A stretch of 64,000 nt of DNA from Kaistia defluvii (GCF_026343955.1 NZ_JAPKNI010000007.1:124001-188000), one strand, 5' to 3'; counted from the first letter of the stretch, positions 9,175 through 19,392 are shown. Numbers and translations are program-made. Notes: a model not told the origin generated them from the letters alone.

Positions 9175-9933
9175 ATGACCCAGCATTCGACCGACACGCC
9201 GCAGTTCTTCCTGACCGCGCCATCGCCCTGCCCGTATCTGCCGGGGCAGATGGAGCGGAAGGTGTTCACGCATCTCGTCGGCGAGAAGGCCTCCGCCCTC
9301 AATGAAATCCTGACGCAGGGCGGTTTCCGCCGCAGCCAGAACATCGCCTATCGCCCGGCCTGCGAGGCCTGCAAGGCCTGTGTGTCGATCCGCGTGCCCG
9401 TCGACCAGTTCGTGACCACGCGCAGCTTCCGCCGCGTGCTGGAGAAGAACAGCGACCTGATCGGCACGCGCGTCGACGCCGCGCCGACCTCCGAGCAATA
9501 TTCGCTGTTCCGCGCCTATCTGGATGCCCGCCATTCCCAGGGGGGCATGGCCGACATGACGGTGCTCGACTACGCCATGATGGTCGAGGACACCCATGTC
9601 GACACGATGCTGGTCGAATACCGATTCCGTGGCGCCGACAGCGGCATCACCGGCGAGGGCGAGGGGCCGCTGATCGCAACCGCCCTCACCGACCTGCTCT
9701 CGGACGGCCTGTCGATGGTCTATTCGTTCTATGAGCCGGACCTGATCGACCGGTCGCTCGGCACGCTGATGATCCTCGACCACATCCGCCGCGCCCGGCG
9801 CATGGGCCTGCCCTATGTCTATCTGGGCTACTGGGTCGATGGCTCGAAGAAGATGGCCTACAAGGCCCGCTTCAAGCCGCAGCAGCATCTCGGCCCCCGC
9901 GGCTGGGAGCCGGCAGGCCAGAGCAGCGATTGA
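9175..9933 (+). CDS. bpt: Aspartate/glutamate leucyltransferase (Bpt)
   Basis: A 252-residue aminoacyl-tRNA-protein transferase of the Ate1/Bpt family. In the N-degron pathway Bpt transfers leucine from Leu-tRNA to proteins with N-terminal Asp or Glu, marking them for ClpAP. The N-terminal cysteine cluster typical of the family is present ([18 protein letters not shown], about residues 57-74), as is the C-terminal transferase core with [21 protein letters not shown] and [22 protein letters not shown]. Length and composition match bacterial Bpt rather than eukaryotic ATE1. It sits between the RDD gene and, convergently, parC; a long palindromic repeat fills the gap to parC. Confidence 0.93.
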   Translation: MTQHSTDTPQFFLTAPSPCPYLPGQMERKVFTHLVGEKASALNEILTQGGFRRSQNIAYRPACEACKACVSIRVPVDQFVTTRSFRRVLEKNSDLIGTRVDAAPTSEQYSLFRAYLDARHSQGGMADMTVLDYAMMVEDTHVDTMLVEYRFRGADSGITGEGEGPLIATALTDLLSDGLSMVYSFYEPDLIDRSLGTLMILDHIRRARRMGLPYVYLGYWVDGSKKMAYKARFKPQQHLGPRGWEPAGQSSD

Positions 9934-9957
9934 TCGCTGCGTAACAGGCCAGGGAAG

Positions 9958-10076
9958 CCCCTCACCCAACCCTCTCCCCCGAGCGGGCGAGGGCTTTCCG
10001 CCGCAGCGCTCCATCGATGTCGAGACCCAGCAAGCGGCGTAGCACTCCCTCTCGCGGGAGTGGGTTGGGGTGAGGG
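9958..10076. repeat. Long imperfect palindromic intergenic repeat between bpt and parC
   Basis: The left arm, ccctcacccaaccctctccc at 9958-9977, is the near-exact reverse complement of the right arm at 10056-10076 (key segments gggag, tgggttgggg, tgaggg). The arms enclose two smaller hairpins, including actccc/gggagt at 10044-10061. It lies between the convergent ends of bpt and parC and could act as a bidirectional terminator. Related sequence occurs near 20.0, 33.35 and 37.03 kb, so this belongs to a dispersed family. Confidence 0.75.
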
Positions 10077-10087
10077 TCCAAATGCCC

Positions 10088-12346
10088 CTATTTCAGCGGC
10101 GGCGTTCCAAAACTGTTGGTCTTGGGGAATTTGTCCGGCGGCAGACGGCCGGCCTGGCCACGTTCGGCGATCCAGTCGCGCAGTTCTTCGGCCGTACGGG
10201 TGAAGCTGCGGCCGGATGAATCCATCCAGGTCAGCCCCTCGGCCCTCGAGAACATGCGGATATCGGAAGGGCCGCCGTCCTTGTAGCGCTGCAGCCGCAC
10301 GCCCTTGCCGCGCGTCATCTCCGGAATCTGCTCGGCCGGGAAGATCAGGAACTTGCGGTTCTGGCCGATGATGGCGACGAGGTCGCCCGCCGCCTCGACG
10401 CAGATCCGCGCCTCCTCGGTGCCGTCGACATTCAGCACCTGCTTGCCCTTGCGGGTATTGGCAATGACGTCGGTCTCCGGAACGACGAAGCCACGGCCAT
10501 CGGTCGAGGCCAGCAGCAGCTTGCGGCCAGGCTTGTGGACGAATACCGTGACGATGTCCTGGGCGTTGTCCATATCGACCATGAGGCGGATCGGCTCGCC
10601 ATGGCCGCGCCCGCCGGGCAGCTTGTCGGCGCCAAGCGTGTAGAACTTGCCGCCGGTGGAGAACACCAGCAGCTTGTCCGTGGTCTCGGCGTGGAACGCC
10701 ATCTTCAGCCCGTCATCGGTCTTGAAGGTCAGCGTGGTGAAATCGCTGACATGGCCCTTTAGCGCGCGGATCCAGCCCTTTTCCGAGACCACCACGGTGA
10801 TCGGCTCGCGCTCGATCATCGACTGCTGGATATCCTCGACGTCATGCGACGGCGCGTCGGCGAAGCCGGTGCGGCGCTTGCCGAGCAGCGTCTCCGGGCC
10901 GAAGGTCTTGCGGACCTCCTTGATCTGCCAGGCCACCGTCTTCCACTGCTTGTCCTCGGAGCCGAGCAGCGACTCGATCTCCGCCATCTCGGCCGAGAGC
11001 TTCTCGTGCTCGCTGCGGATCTCGAATTCCTCGAGCTTGCGCAGGGAGCGCAGGCGCATGTTGAGGATCGACTCGGCCTGCAGGTCGGTCAGCGAGAAGG
11101 CCTTCATCAGATCCTGTTTCGGCTCATCCTCGTAGCGGATGATCCGGATTACCTCGTCGAGGTTCAGGTAGGCGACGAGATAGCCTTCCAGCACTTCGAG
11201 CCGGTGCTTGATCTGCGCCAGGCGGAAGGCCGAGCGGCGCAGCAGCACCTCGCGGCGGTGCTCCAGCCACTCGCGCAGCACCTCCGAAAGCGTCATCACC
11301 TTCGGCACGATGCCCTTCGAGAGGACATTCATGTTGAGCGAGATGCGGCTTTCGAGCTCGGTGAGCTTGAAGAGCGATTCCATCAGCAGCGCGGCGTCGA
11401 CCGTGCGGGCACGCGGCTCCAGCACGACGCGGATATCCTCGGCCGACTCGTCGCGCACATCCGCCAGCAGCGGCACCTTTCGAGTCTGGATCAGCTCGGC
11501 GATCTTCTCGATCAGGCGCGATTTCTGCACCTGATAGGGGATCTCGGTGACGACGATCAGATAGGTGCCACGCCCCTGGTCCTCGACATGCCAGCGCGCG
11601 CGAACGCGGAAACCGCCCTTGCCGGTGCGATACGACTCGATGATCTGCGCCCGGTTGTCGACGATGATGCCGCCAGTCGGCAGATCCGGCCCCTGGACGT
11701 GCTGGACCAGTTCCTCGGCCGTTGCGTCGGGGTTCTTGATCAGAAGCAGCGAGGCGTCGCAGAGTTCGGCGATGTTGTGCGGCGGCACCGAGGTCGCCAT
11801 GCCGACCGCGATGCCGGAGGTGCCGTTGGCGAGCAGATTGGGGATGCTCGCCGGCAGGACAACCGGCTCCTTCAGGTCGCCGGAATAATTCTCGCGGAAA
11901 TCGATCGCGTCCTCGTCGATGCCTTCGAGCAGCATCTGCGCGACTTCGGTCATGCGCGCTTCGGTGTAGCGGTAGGCCGCCGCGCCGTCGCCGTCGATGT
12001 TGCCGAAATTGCCCTGGCCGTCGACCAGCGGATAGCGCGAGGAGAAATCCTGCGCGAGGCGCACGAGCGCGTCATAGATCGACTGGTCGCCATGCGGATG
12101 GAACGAGCCCATCACGTCACCGACGATCTTGGCCGATTTCTTGAAGGCCGAATCCGGGCTGAGGCGCAGCAGGTGCATGCCGTAGAGGATGCGGCGATGG
12201 ACGGGCTTCAGCCCGTCGCGCGCATCCGGCAACGCCCGACCCATGATGGTCGAAAGGGCGTAGGCGAGGTAGCGCTCTTCAAGCGCCTCGCGGAGATTGA
12301 TCGTTTCGACATGGCCGCCGTCTGGCGGAATCAGCGCTTTTCCCAT
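10088..12346 (-). CDS. parC: DNA topoisomerase IV subunit A
   Basis: A 752-residue type IIA topoisomerase subunit that cleaves and rejoins DNA during decatenation with ParE. The N-terminal breakage-reunion domain shows [19 protein letters not shown] and the catalytic tyrosine Tyr127 in [12 protein letters not shown]. The quinolone-resistance region reads [22 protein letters not shown]. The shorter C-terminal beta-pinwheel (about residues 500-735) lacks the GyrA box QRRGG, which separates ParC from GyrA. The start ATG at 12346 precedes [10 protein letters not shown]. parE is not in this window. The gene is convergent with bpt. Confidence 0.95.
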   Translation of the reverse strand: MGKALIPPDGGHVETINLREALEERYLAYALSTIMGRALPDARDGLKPVHRRILYGMHLLRLSPDSAFKKSAKIVGDVMGSFHPHGDQSIYDALVRLAQDFSSRYPLVDGQGNFGNIDGDGAAAYRYTEARMTEVAQMLLEGIDEDAIDFRENYSGDLKEPVVLPASIPNLLANGTSGIAVGMATSVPPHNIAELCDASLLLIKNPDATAEELVQHVQGPDLPTGGIIVDNRAQIIESYRTGKGGFRVRARWHVEDQGRGTYLIVVTEIPYQVQKSRLIEKIAELIQTRKVPLLADVRDESAEDIRVVLEPRARTVDAALLMESLFKLTELESRISLNMNVLSKGIVPKVMTLSEVLREWLEHRREVLLRRSAFRLAQIKHRLEVLEGYLVAYLNLDEVIRIIRYEDEPKQDLMKAFSLTDLQAESILNMRLRSLRKLEEFEIRSEHEKLSAEMAEIESLLGSEDKQWKTVAWQIKEVRKTFGPETLLGKRRTGFADAPSHDVEDIQQSMIEREPITVVVSEKGWIRALKGHVSDFTTLTFKTDDGLKMAFHAETTDKLLVFSTGGKFYTLGADKLPGGRGHGEPIRLMVDMDNAQDIVTVFVHKPGRKLLLASTDGRGFVVPETDVIANTRKGKQVLNVDGTEEARICVEAAGDLVAIIGQNRKFLIFPAEQIPEMTRGKGVRLQRYKDGGPSDIRMFSRAEGLTWMDSSGRSFTRTAEELRDWIAERGQAGRLPPDKFPKTNSFGTPPLK

Positions 12347-12407
12347 GCCTGATGGGAGTAACCGCAGAATTCAGCCATTTCAAGGGAAAGCGGCCGGCCG
12401 CTGCCGT

Positions 12408-13319
12408 TTATGCCGGCCTGTGGTGTGCGTGCCAGTGCCAGGCGATGTCGATGCGGCGCGGGATCCAGACCTTCTCCTTCGACGCCACATAGTCGACGAA
12501 GCGGGCCAGCGCCGCGGCGCGTCCCGGACGGCCGACGAGGCGGCAGTGAAGACCGACGCTCATCATCTTCGGAGCACCCTGCTCGCCCTCCTCATAGAGC
12601 ACGTCGAAAGCGTCCTTGAGATAGGTGAAGAACTGGTCGCCCGAGTTGAAACCCTGCGGCGTGGCGAAGCGCATGTCGTTGGTTTCGAGCGTGTAGGGGA
12701 TGATCAGATGCGGCCCGTTCGGCCCCGTCACCCAATAGGGCAGGTCATCGGCATAGCTGTCCGAGGAATAGAGGAAGCCGCCCTCCTCCATCAGGATCTT
12801 CAGCGTGTGATCGGAGGGCTTGCCCTGATAGAAGCCGAGCGGACGCGAGCCGGTGACTTCGGTGTGCAGGCGGATCGCCTCGAGGATGTGACGGCGCTCC
12901 TCTTCCTCCGAGAAGTCCTTGTATTCGAGCCAGCGCAGGCCGTGGCTGGCGAGTTCCCAGTCCGCTTCCTTCATGGCGGCGACCGCTTCCGGATTGCGCG
13001 CCATGGCCTGGGTCACGCCATAGCAGGTGACCGGCACCTGGCGGCTGGTGAACATCCGCCACAGGCGCCAGAAGCCGGCGCGCGAGCCATATTCGTAGAT
13101 CGATTCCATGTTCAGGTTGCGCTGGCCGACCCAGGGCTGGGCGCCGACGATTTCCGACAGCAGCGATTCCGAGGCCTTGTCGCCGTCGAGGATGCTGCTT
13201 TCGCCGCCCTCCTCGTAATTGACGACGAACTGCACGGCGACATTCGCCCCGCCCGGCCATCTGGGATCGGGCGTGTTGCGGCCATAACCGATCAGGTCAC
13301 GCGGATAGGAAGTCGTCAT
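12408..13319 (-). CDS. puuE: Allantoinase PuuE / polysaccharide deacetylase family protein
   Basis: A 303-residue NodB-homology (CE4-fold) protein. The N-terminus DLIGYGRNTPDPRWPGGANVAVQFVVNYEEGGE and the motifs NMESIYEYGSRAGFWR, ELASHGLRW and GFYQGKPSDHTL match the cofactor-independent allantoinase PuuE. That enzyme opens the allantoin ring in purine degradation and is unrelated to DAL1-type allantoinases. No other ureide genes are nearby, so a related polysaccharide deacetylase activity cannot be excluded. It lies 61 bp upstream of parC on the same strand and may be transcribed through into it. Confidence 0.85.
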   Translation of the reverse strand: MTTSYPRDLIGYGRNTPDPRWPGGANVAVQFVVNYEEGGESSILDGDKASESLLSEIVGAQPWVGQRNLNMESIYEYGSRAGFWRLWRMFTSRQVPVTCYGVTQAMARNPEAVAAMKEADWELASHGLRWLEYKDFSEEEERRHILEAIRLHTEVTGSRPLGFYQGKPSDHTLKILMEEGGFLYSSDSYADDLPYWVTGPNGPHLIIPYTLETNDMRFATPQGFNSGDQFFTYLKDAFDVLYEEGEQGAPKMMSVGLHCRLVGRPGRAAALARFVDYVASKEKVWIPRRIDIAWHWHAHHRPA

Positions 13320-13499
13320 GCTGGCCCCGGATTATCGAAATGGTTATCGCGGCCCCGAGGTCGGCGGCGCGTCGTGGCTGCATCTCAGGGATATCAGCGT
13401 TAACGCGCCCCGCCGATTCACGCGGCATTAACCTACATGGCTCAAAATCTAAACAATTGGTAGCGACCGCCTGCTGCCACCGTCCCCAAGGAGGGCAGA

Positions 13500-13691
13500 A
13501 TGCAGTCCGCGCACACGCAGTTCCAGGCTACCAGCCTTCCCGCCGATGATCCCCGCTTCATGGCGGCGCTCGACCTGCAGATCGCCCAGATGCGGCGCGT
13601 CCTCGAATTGATGGCGCCGAGCACGATCGACGCAGCCTTCACGCATGTGCCGTTCGACGAGCGCATGCAGGCCGTCGCCAGCCACGGCTGA
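13500..13691 (+). CDS. Small hypothetical protein
   Basis: A 63-residue ORF with good expression signals: an AAGGAGGG run about eight bases before the ATG, and a terminator hairpin starting a few bases after the stop. The product has no membrane segment or signal peptide; residues about 20-40 (FMAALDLQIAQMRRVLELM) could form an amphipathic helix. I do not recognise a family. Opposite-strand frames over the same bases look non-coding. The ribosome-binding site and terminator are the reasons to believe it. Confidence 0.5.
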   Translation: MQSAHTQFQATSLPADDPRFMAALDLQIAQMRRVLELMAPSTIDAAFTHVPFDERMQAVASHG

Positions 13692-13694
13692 ACG

Positions 13695-13739
13695 AAAAAA
13701 GGCCCGATCCGCGGCAAGCGGCGTTCGGGCCTCCTTCGT
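13695..13739 (+). terminator. Rho-independent terminator after the small ORF
   Basis: ggcccgatccg pairs with cggcgttcgggcc, giving a GC-rich stem with one bulge, preceded by an A run (aaaaaa at 13695-13700) and followed by ctccttcgttt. It ends the 63-residue ORF; the A run would give a U tract to transcripts from the other strand. Confidence 0.65.
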
Positions 13740-13743
13740 TTCA

Positions 13744-13776
13744 GAACCCGAAGAGTCGATGACTTTTCGGGTTTTT
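13744..13776 (-). terminator. Hairpin after pssA
   Basis: aacccgaagagtc at 13745-13757 pairs with gacttttcgggtt, ending near 13773, with a short loop. On the plus strand it ends in ttttt, so it may serve the small ORF as well as pssA, whose stop is at 13779. Confidence 0.55.
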
Positions 13777-13778
13777 CG

Positions 13779-14603
13779 TCATGTGCCGAGGTTGTTCTGC
13801 CGCATCTGCGCCGCATCCTCGCGCATATGCCTGCGCCAGGCGCGCCAGCCGAGCGGCAGCACGACCAGATAGGCGATCGCGCCGACGGTCAGCACATGCC
13901 ACGGATAGCTGAACAGCATCGCCGCCAGCACGACGACGAAGACAAACAGCGGCAGAACGACTTCTCGCGATACCCCACCGAACTTCTTGCCCGACCACGT
14001 CGGCAAGCGGCTGACCATCAGCAGGCCGACCGCGATCGTGTAGACGAGCACCACCGGGGCGGTGAAGCGCCCATGCGGCAGGTCCAGATATTCCAGATAG
14101 ACCGGCAGCAGCACGATCAGCGCGCCCGCCGGCGCCGGCACGCCGACGAAAAAGTTCGCCTGCCAGTCCGGCTTGTTGGGGTTGTCGATCGCGACATTGA
14201 AGCGGGCGAGCCGCAGCGCCGCGCAGATCGCGAAGACGAGCGCGGCGATCCAGCCAAGCGACCGCACCTCGTCCAGGGCCCAGGCATAGAGCAGGATCGC
14301 GGGAGCGACGCCGAAATTGACGAAGTCGGTCAGCGAATCCAGTTCCGCGCCGAAGCGCGAGGTCGAGCGCAGCATGCGCGCGACGCGGCCATCGATGCCG
14401 TCGAGCACGGCTGCGACGACGATCATGGCGATCGCCTCGCCATACCGCGCTTCGATCGCCATGCGGATCGCCGTCAGGCCGGCGCAGAGCGCCAGCAGCG
14501 TCACCAGATTGGGCAGGATCATCCGAAACGGGATCTGACGGCGGGGACGCGGGCGCTCGCCCTCCTCGTCGTCGGGATCGAACGGCGGAAAGATCGTTTC
14601 CAT
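13779..14603 (-). CDS. pssA: CDP-diacylglycerol--serine O-phosphatidyltransferase
   Basis: A 274-residue integral membrane enzyme of the CDP-alcohol phosphatidyltransferase family. It makes phosphatidylserine from CDP-diacylglycerol and serine. The family signature D-x2-DG-x2-AR-x8-G-x3-D-x3-D is intact as DGIDGRVARMLRSTSRFGAELDSLTD at about residues 68-93; it is the metal and substrate site. Several membrane helices follow (for example VVLVYTIAVGLLMVSRL). The gene begins one base after the psd stop, so the two steps to phosphatidylethanolamine are encoded as one unit. It is the polytopic type II enzyme, unlike the peripheral E. coli PssA. Confidence 0.95.
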   Translation of the reverse strand: METIFPPFDPDDEEGERPRPRRQIPFRMILPNLVTLLALCAGLTAIRMAIEARYGEAIAMIVVAAVLDGIDGRVARMLRSTSRFGAELDSLTDFVNFGVAPAILLYAWALDEVRSLGWIAALVFAICAALRLARFNVAIDNPNKPDWQANFFVGVPAPAGALIVLLPVYLEYLDLPHGRFTAPVVLVYTIAVGLLMVSRLPTWSGKKFGGVSREVVLPLFVFVVVLAAMLFSYPWHVLTVGAIAYLVVLPLGWRAWRRHMREDAAQMRQNNLGT

Positions 14604-14604
14604 A

Positions 14605-15312
14605 TCAGTCGATCCGGACGCCGGAGGCTGCGCCGCTGCTGGCCGTGCCGAAGCGGGCCAGAACGGTTTCGCCGGCGATCGCCGTCTGGCCTTCCGCGAC
14701 GAGCGGAACGGCGCCCTCCGGGAGATAGACGTCGAGGCGCGAACCGAAGCGGATCAGGCCGAAGCGCTCGCCGGCGGCCAGCATCTGGCCTTCCCGGGTG
14801 AAGCAGACGATACGCCGCGCCACGAGGCCGGCGATCTGCACGACGCCGAGCTGGCCGTGGGCGCTGTCGATGACCAGGCCGTTGCGCTCATTGTCCTCGC
14901 TCGCCTTGTCCAGCTCGGCATTCAGAAACTTGCCGGGCTTGTAGGCGATGCGGTGGACGCGGCCGGCGACGGGGGCGCGATTCACATGGCAGTTGAACAC
15001 GTTCATGAAGACAGAAATCCGCACGCGCGGCGCGGTTCCCAGCTCCAGCTCCGGCGGCGGCACGACGGGGCCGACGGCCGAAACGCGACCGTCGGCCGGG
15101 CTGATGACCAGATCCGGATCGATCGGCGTCACGCGCGGCGGGTCGCGGAAGAAATAGACGCACCAGGCGGTCAGGATCAGGCCGAGCCAGAACAGCGGCC
15201 CCCATAGCCAGCCTAGGAACAGGGTGACGAAGGCGAGGATGGCGATGAAGGGATAGCCTTCGCGGTGGATCGGTACGAAATTCGCCCGGATCGATTTCAG
15301 CACAGAATCCAT
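14605..15312 (-). CDS. psd: Phosphatidylserine decarboxylase proenzyme
   Basis: About 235 residues from the ATG at 15312 ([20 protein letters not shown]), the normal short-type N-terminus; earlier in-frame codons back to 15573 only add arginine-rich sequence that runs through a repeat. An AGGAGA lies about 11 bases upstream. Two membrane helices occupy residues 20-50. The self-cleavage site is Gly190-Ser191 in [13 protein letters not shown], where Ser191 would become the pyruvoyl group of the alpha chain. [14 protein letters not shown] is also characteristic. The enzyme decarboxylates phosphatidylserine to phosphatidylethanolamine at the inner membrane, directly after PssA. Confidence 0.95.
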   Translation of the reverse strand: MDSVLKSIRANFVPIHREGYPFIAILAFVTLFLGWLWGPLFWLGLILTAWCVYFFRDPPRVTPIDPDLVISPADGRVSAVGPVVPPPELELGTAPRVRISVFMNVFNCHVNRAPVAGRVHRIAYKPGKFLNAELDKASEDNERNGLVIDSAHGQLGVVQIAGLVARRIVCFTREGQMLAAGERFGLIRFGSRLDVYLPEGAVPLVAEGQTAIAGETVLARFGTASSGAASGVRID

Positions 15313-15415
15313 GCCTTGCCCTGTCTCCTGATAAAGTCGCGTCCGGTAAACCATGGATCGGCCGAGGTGTGAAGCCGCCCCGCCCGTTTCCCGCCGTCGC
15401 GGACGAGGCACCCCC

Positions 15416-15436
15416 ACCTCTCCCTGAGGGAGAGGT
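15416..15436. repeat. Perfect palindromic repeat copy
   Basis: cctctccctgagggagagg is the core of a perfect palindrome with 10-bp arms and one central base. It lies in the 157-bp gap between psd and the end of the ABC exporter gene. The same palindrome occurs at 37028-37048, and half-related copies lie near 33.37 kb. It could also fold as a terminator for the exporter gene. Confidence 0.75.
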
Positions 15437-15469
15437 AAGAGACCCGAGGCCGCCTGAACAGGTCTTGGT

Positions 15470-17407
15470 TCAGCCCACCGTTTCCAGTCCGGCCTTCGGT
15501 CCGCGCACGACGATTCCCAGCGTGTCCGTCTCCTGCACCCGGCGCAGGCGCTCGGCGGCCTCGTCGGCCTCACGCTGGCGATCCCACATCGAGGCGTACA
15601 ATCCGCCCTGCAGCATCAGCTCGCTATGGCGGCCGCGTTCGATGATCTTGCCCGCCTCCAGCACGATGATCTCATCGGCGGTCACGACTGTCGAAAGGCG
15701 ATGCGCGATCACCAACGTGGTGCGTCCGGCGGAAACCCGGTCGAGCGCTCCCTGGATCTCGCGCTCGGTGTGGGTGTCGAGCGCCGACGTCGCCTCGTCG
15801 AGCACGAGGATCGGCGGCGCCTTGAGGATCGTGCGGGCGATCGCCACGCGCTGCTTCTCGCCGCCGGAGAGCTTCAACCCGCGCTCTCCGACTTCCGAAT
15901 CGAAGCCATCGGGCAAGGTTTCGATGAAACCCGCGATCTGCGCCATCTGCGCGGCCTCGCGCACTTCGTCCATCGATGCGCTCGGGCGGCCATAGGCGAT
16001 GTTGTAGGCGATGGTGTCGTTGAACAGCACCGTATCCTGCGGCACCATGCCGATGACCGCGCGGACGCTCGCCTGCTGGACATCGCGGATATCGACGCCG
16101 TCGATCGTGATGCGGCCCGCCGTGACGTCGTAGAAGCGGAACATCAGCCGCGAGATGGTCGACTTGCCCGCGCCGGACGGTCCGACGATCGCAACCGTCT
16201 TGCCGGCGGGCACCTCGAAATCGACTCCCTTGAGGATTTCGCGCGCCGGATCGTAGTGGAACGAGACGTTCTCGAACCGCACCGACCCCTGCTTGACCAC
16301 GAGCGCGGGCGCGTTCGGCTTGTCCTGCACCTCTTCCGGCATTTCGAGCAGGCTGAACATCGCCTCGACATCGGCCAGCCCCTGCTTCAGCTCACGATAG
16401 ACCGTACCGATGAAATTCAGCGGGAAAGAGAGCTGGACCAGCAGCGCGTTGATCATGACGAAATCGCCGATGGTCTGCTCGCCGCGCATGATCGCCGCGC
16501 CGGAGAGCGCCATGCAGATGGTCATGCCCGTGGTGAAGATAACCGTCTGGCCAAAATTGAGCCAGGCAAGCGAGGTCCATGTCTTGATCGAGGCTGCCTC
16601 GTAGCGCTCGAGCGACTTGTCGTAGCGGTCGGCTTCCATCTTCTCGTTGCCGAAATACTTGACCGTCTCGTAGTTGAGCAGCGAGTCCACGGCCTTGGCA
16701 TTGGCGTCGGTATCGGACGCGTTCATCTCACGCCGGATCGCGATGCGCCAGTTCGAGGCGACGATCGTGAACCAGACATAGGCGACGATCGTCACGGCGA
16801 TGACGGCGACATAGGTCAGGTTGAACTGCCAGGCGATGACGACCGCGGCCAGCAGGAACTCAAGCAGGGTCGGAAAGGCGTTGAGGATGACGTGGTCGAC
16901 GATCGAGTCGATGCCCTTCATGCCGTGGTCCATGGTCCGCGACAGCCCGCCCGTGCGCCGCTGCAGATGGAAGCGCAGCGACAGGCGGTGCATGTGGACG
17001 AAGGCCCGGCGGCCGAGCTTGCGGATCGCGTTTTCGCTGACCCGCGCGAACAGCGCATCGCGCATCTGGTTGAAGGCGTTGAGCAGGATGCGCCCGACGC
17101 CATAGGCGACCACCAGCATGATCGGAACGGTAATGATCAGAGCCAGACCCGACTTGTCGCCGGCGGCGTTGGCGGGCGAGACGAGCGCGTCCGTCGCCCA
17201 TTTGTACAGGAACGGGATACAGACCGTCAGGACCTTGGCAAGCACCAGGATGACGAGCGCGCCGACGACGCGGATCTTCAGGTCGTTGCGGTCCTTCGGC
17301 CAGATATAGGGCCAGAGGCTGACAATCGTGGAGAACGCGGTCGCGTCCTTCTCTTCATCCGGCACGCCCTTGGCGGGCTGCGAGGTGGCGCTGTTGTTCG
17401 CGCTCAT
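15470..17407 (-). CDS. Atm1-like ABC transporter, fused membrane and ATPase domains
   Basis: About 645 residues from the ATG at 17407, which has GGAGA upstream; the TTG two codons earlier is less likely. Residues about 30-340 are a six-helix type-1 exporter domain with the Atm1-type segment [14 protein letters not shown]. The ATPase domain follows: Walker A GPSGAGKS, signature [10 protein letters not shown], Walker [13 protein letters not shown] and switch histidine AHRLSTV. Mitochondrial Atm1 and bacterial Atm1 homologues export glutathione-linked sulphur or metal conjugates and affect Fe-S and metal homeostasis; the substrate here is not known. It works as a homodimer in the inner membrane. 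The gene is downstream of the LysM gene, beyond a terminator. Confidence 0.9.
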   Translation of the reverse strand: MSANNSATSQPAKGVPDEEKDATAFSTIVSLWPYIWPKDRNDLKIRVVGALVILVLAKVLTVCIPFLYKWATDALVSPANAAGDKSGLALIITVPIMLVVAYGVGRILLNAFNQMRDALFARVSENAIRKLGRRAFVHMHRLSLRFHLQRRTGGLSRTMDHGMKGIDSIVDHVILNAFPTLLEFLLAAVVIAWQFNLTYVAVIAVTIVAYVWFTIVASNWRIAIRREMNASDTDANAKAVDSLLNYETVKYFGNEKMEADRYDKSLERYEAASIKTWTSLAWLNFGQTVIFTTGMTICMALSGAAIMRGEQTIGDFVMINALLVQLSFPLNFIGTVYRELKQGLADVEAMFSLLEMPEEVQDKPNAPALVVKQGSVRFENVSFHYDPAREILKGVDFEVPAGKTVAIVGPSGAGKSTISRLMFRFYDVTAGRITIDGVDIRDVQQASVRAVIGMVPQDTVLFNDTIAYNIAYGRPSASMDEVREAAQMAQIAGFIETLPDGFDSEVGERGLKLSGGEKQRVAIARTILKAPPILVLDEATSALDTHTEREIQGALDRVSAGRTTLVIAHRLSTVVTADEIIVLEAGKIIERGRHSELMLQGGLYASMWDRQREADEAAERLRRVQETDTLGIVVRGPKAGLETVG

Positions 17408-17456
17408 TGGCAATTCTCCAGATTATCGCGGACGGCCATCGCGCCATGCGCAACGG

Positions 17457-17494
17457 CAAAACCGCGCCTCGGAGCGGATCCGGGCGCGGTGGAA
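17457..17494 (-). terminator. Rho-independent terminator after the LysM gene
   Basis: accgcgcc at 17461-17468 pairs with ggcgcggt at 17483-17490. On the minus strand the stem is followed directly by TTTT. It lies between the LysM gene and the Atm1-like gene. Confidence 0.75.
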
Positions 17495-17541
17495 GACGGG
17501 AGCGCGCGATCCGCGCGCTCCGCACACATGGTGCCTGCGGT

Positions 17542-19161
17542 TCAGTTCGTCCAGTTGGCGTCGCCGGTCGGCAGCACGAAGGTCTGGCCGGGATAGATCA
17601 GGTCCGGATTGCGGATCTGGTCGTTGTTCGCCTCGTAGATGGTCGAAAAGCGGATGCCGCGACCATAGAGACGCCGCGAGATGCGCCAGAGATTGTCGCC
17701 ACGGCGGATGATGACGTTCTGCGGCGCTGGCACGTTGCCATCGGCATTGGCGCCGCCGGCGCCACCGCCGGCCGCGACCGGCACCAGCACGGCCTCGTCC
17801 GGGCTGCGCTCGAACGGCACCTCGGCGCGGGCCACGACCTTGCCGGTGTCGCCCTCGAGCTGGTCGGCGCGCACGACGCGGCGGCCGGGCTCGACCGTCT
17901 GCGGGGCCTCGAGCAGCCAGCGACCGCCCTCGCCCGGCTTGGCGACGCCCACCGGCTTCTCGTCGACATAGACGCGGACGGGCGCCTTGGTCTTGGCCGA
18001 GCCGGCCACGAACAGCTTGCCGTCCTCGACCTCCACGGCATCGACCGTCACCTTGGGCGCCTCAGAGTGCGCAGCCGCGTCGGCGGACTTGGCATCGGCC
18101 GGCGCAGCCGGCTTGGCGGCGATCGCCGCATCGGCGGGCGCGGCGGCCGATGCACCGGCGGTTGCGTCCGGCTGGGCGGCCTTGTCGGATTCGGCGAGCG
18201 TATCCGCGCCAGCGGGCGCATCCGTCTTGGCAGCATCCGTGTTGGGCGCTGCATTCGCGGTGGCCGCAGAATCCGGCTTCGCGGGGGTATCGGCGGTGGC
18301 CGCAGCGGTGGCTTCGCCGGGCGCATTCGACGTGGCGGGTGCTCCGGCAGGGCCTGCCGGCGTTGCGGCAGCGGGCGGTGTCGACTCGTTCGCATTCGGC
18401 GCGACCGAATCCGGCGTCGCCGCCGCGACCTTGGTTTCGGCCTTGGCGGCGTCCGGCTTCTGCAGCACCTTGCTGGCGGCATCCGGCGTGTTCAGCACGA
18501 CGAGCGCCTCGCCCTTGCCGGGCTCCTGCACCTGAACAGCAACGCTCTGCTCGGACAGGGTTTCGGTTTTCTTGTCGGGCGAGGTGGTGCGGATCGAAAG
18601 ATCATGCGTGCCGGCGGCCAGCGGCTTCTCCACCGCCATCGCCCATTCGCCGCGCTCATTCGCTTCGGCGGTGGCGATCGGCGCGGATCCATCCAGCAGC
18701 TCGACCTTGGCCTTCGGTGCCGCGAGGCCGGCGACGACGGTTTCGCCCGTCGGCTCGACGCGGACGATATCGAAGCTGGGCGCCGTAGTCTCGGCCGGAA
18801 CCGCTGCCGGCTTGCTGGCCTCTGTCGACGCGGCCTTCGGATCGGTAGCGGGGGCGGAAATGGCAGCGGTCTGCGTGGTCTGGTCGCTGCTTCCGTCTGC
18901 GGTCTTGGCAGGCGTGGTCTGGGCCGTCGCGTCTTCCGCTGGCTTGGCGCTCCCATCGGCAGCCGGGCCCGTCTTCGCAACCGGTGTCGTATCGGCGGCC
19001 TTGTTCCCCGGCGTCGCCGGCGCGGCATCCGACGTCGTCGCCGTCGTCGAAGCGGGCTTCGCAACGAGGCCGTAATAGCCCCCGACCAGAATGGCAGCGA
19101 TTGCCACTACGCCGGCAACGCGGCCGGAAGTCGTCGGTCCGGGAGGTGTCTTTTCAGCCAT
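17542..19161 (-). CDS. LysM domain protein with long Ala/Pro/Thr-rich region
   Basis: A 539-residue envelope protein. One membrane segment near the N-terminus (about residues 14-34, VAGVVAIAAILVGGYYGLVA) anchors it, leaving the rest in the periplasm. Three parts follow: a low-complexity Ala/Pro/Thr/Asp-rich stretch broken by two small beta-rich repeats (IVRVEPTGETVVAGLAAP at about 130 and VTVDAVEVEDGKLFVAGSA at about 370), and a C-terminal LysM module at about 488-535 (NVIIRRGDNLWRISRRLYG, YPGQTFVLPTG) that binds peptidoglycan. The beta-rich repeats resemble small Ig-like units, but this is not certain. It is divergent from the LOG-family gene. Confidence 0.8.
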   Translation of the reverse strand: MAEKTPPGPTTSGRVAGVVAIAAILVGGYYGLVAKPASTTATTSDAAPATPGNKAADTTPVAKTGPAADGSAKPAEDATAQTTPAKTADGSSDQTTQTAAISAPATDPKAASTEASKPAAVPAETTAPSFDIVRVEPTGETVVAGLAAPKAKVELLDGSAPIATAEANERGEWAMAVEKPLAAGTHDLSIRTTSPDKKTETLSEQSVAVQVQEPGKGEALVVLNTPDAASKVLQKPDAAKAETKVAAATPDSVAPNANESTPPAAATPAGPAGAPATSNAPGEATAAATADTPAKPDSAATANAAPNTDAAKTDAPAGADTLAESDKAAQPDATAGASAAAPADAAIAAKPAAPADAKSADAAAHSEAPKVTVDAVEVEDGKLFVAGSAKTKAPVRVYVDEKPVGVAKPGEGGRWLLEAPQTVEPGRRVVRADQLEGDTGKVVARAEVPFERSPDEAVLVPVAAGGGAGGANADGNVPAPQNVIIRRGDNLWRISRRLYGRGIRFSTIYEANNDQIRNPDLIYPGQTFVLPTGDANWTN

Positions 19162-19392
19162 CGATGCTCAAACCTGTCGCTCAAAACGGAACAGCTGCCG
19201 GGTTGCACGCCCCGCGGCCCCGACTTCCCCTGCTGGATCGCGCCGATTCTTCGGCTGTTTCTCCAGCATTTCACCGAACTGTTATACCCGCTTTCCGCAT
19301 CGCGACAAGGCAGCGAAACCGCAGTTTCCGAGGCTCTGTGGCGCATTTGCCTTCCGCTTGACGGTCGCCGTCGCGGATGCGAGGAAGGCCTC

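Noticed and set aside
17407-19392. Plus-strand open frame running about 2 kb in front of the LOG-family gene
   Set aside because: It is the mirror of the Ala/Pro-rich LysM gene, whose low-complexity codons leave no stops on the other strand. The LOG homology, ribosome-binding site and ATG begin at 19393.
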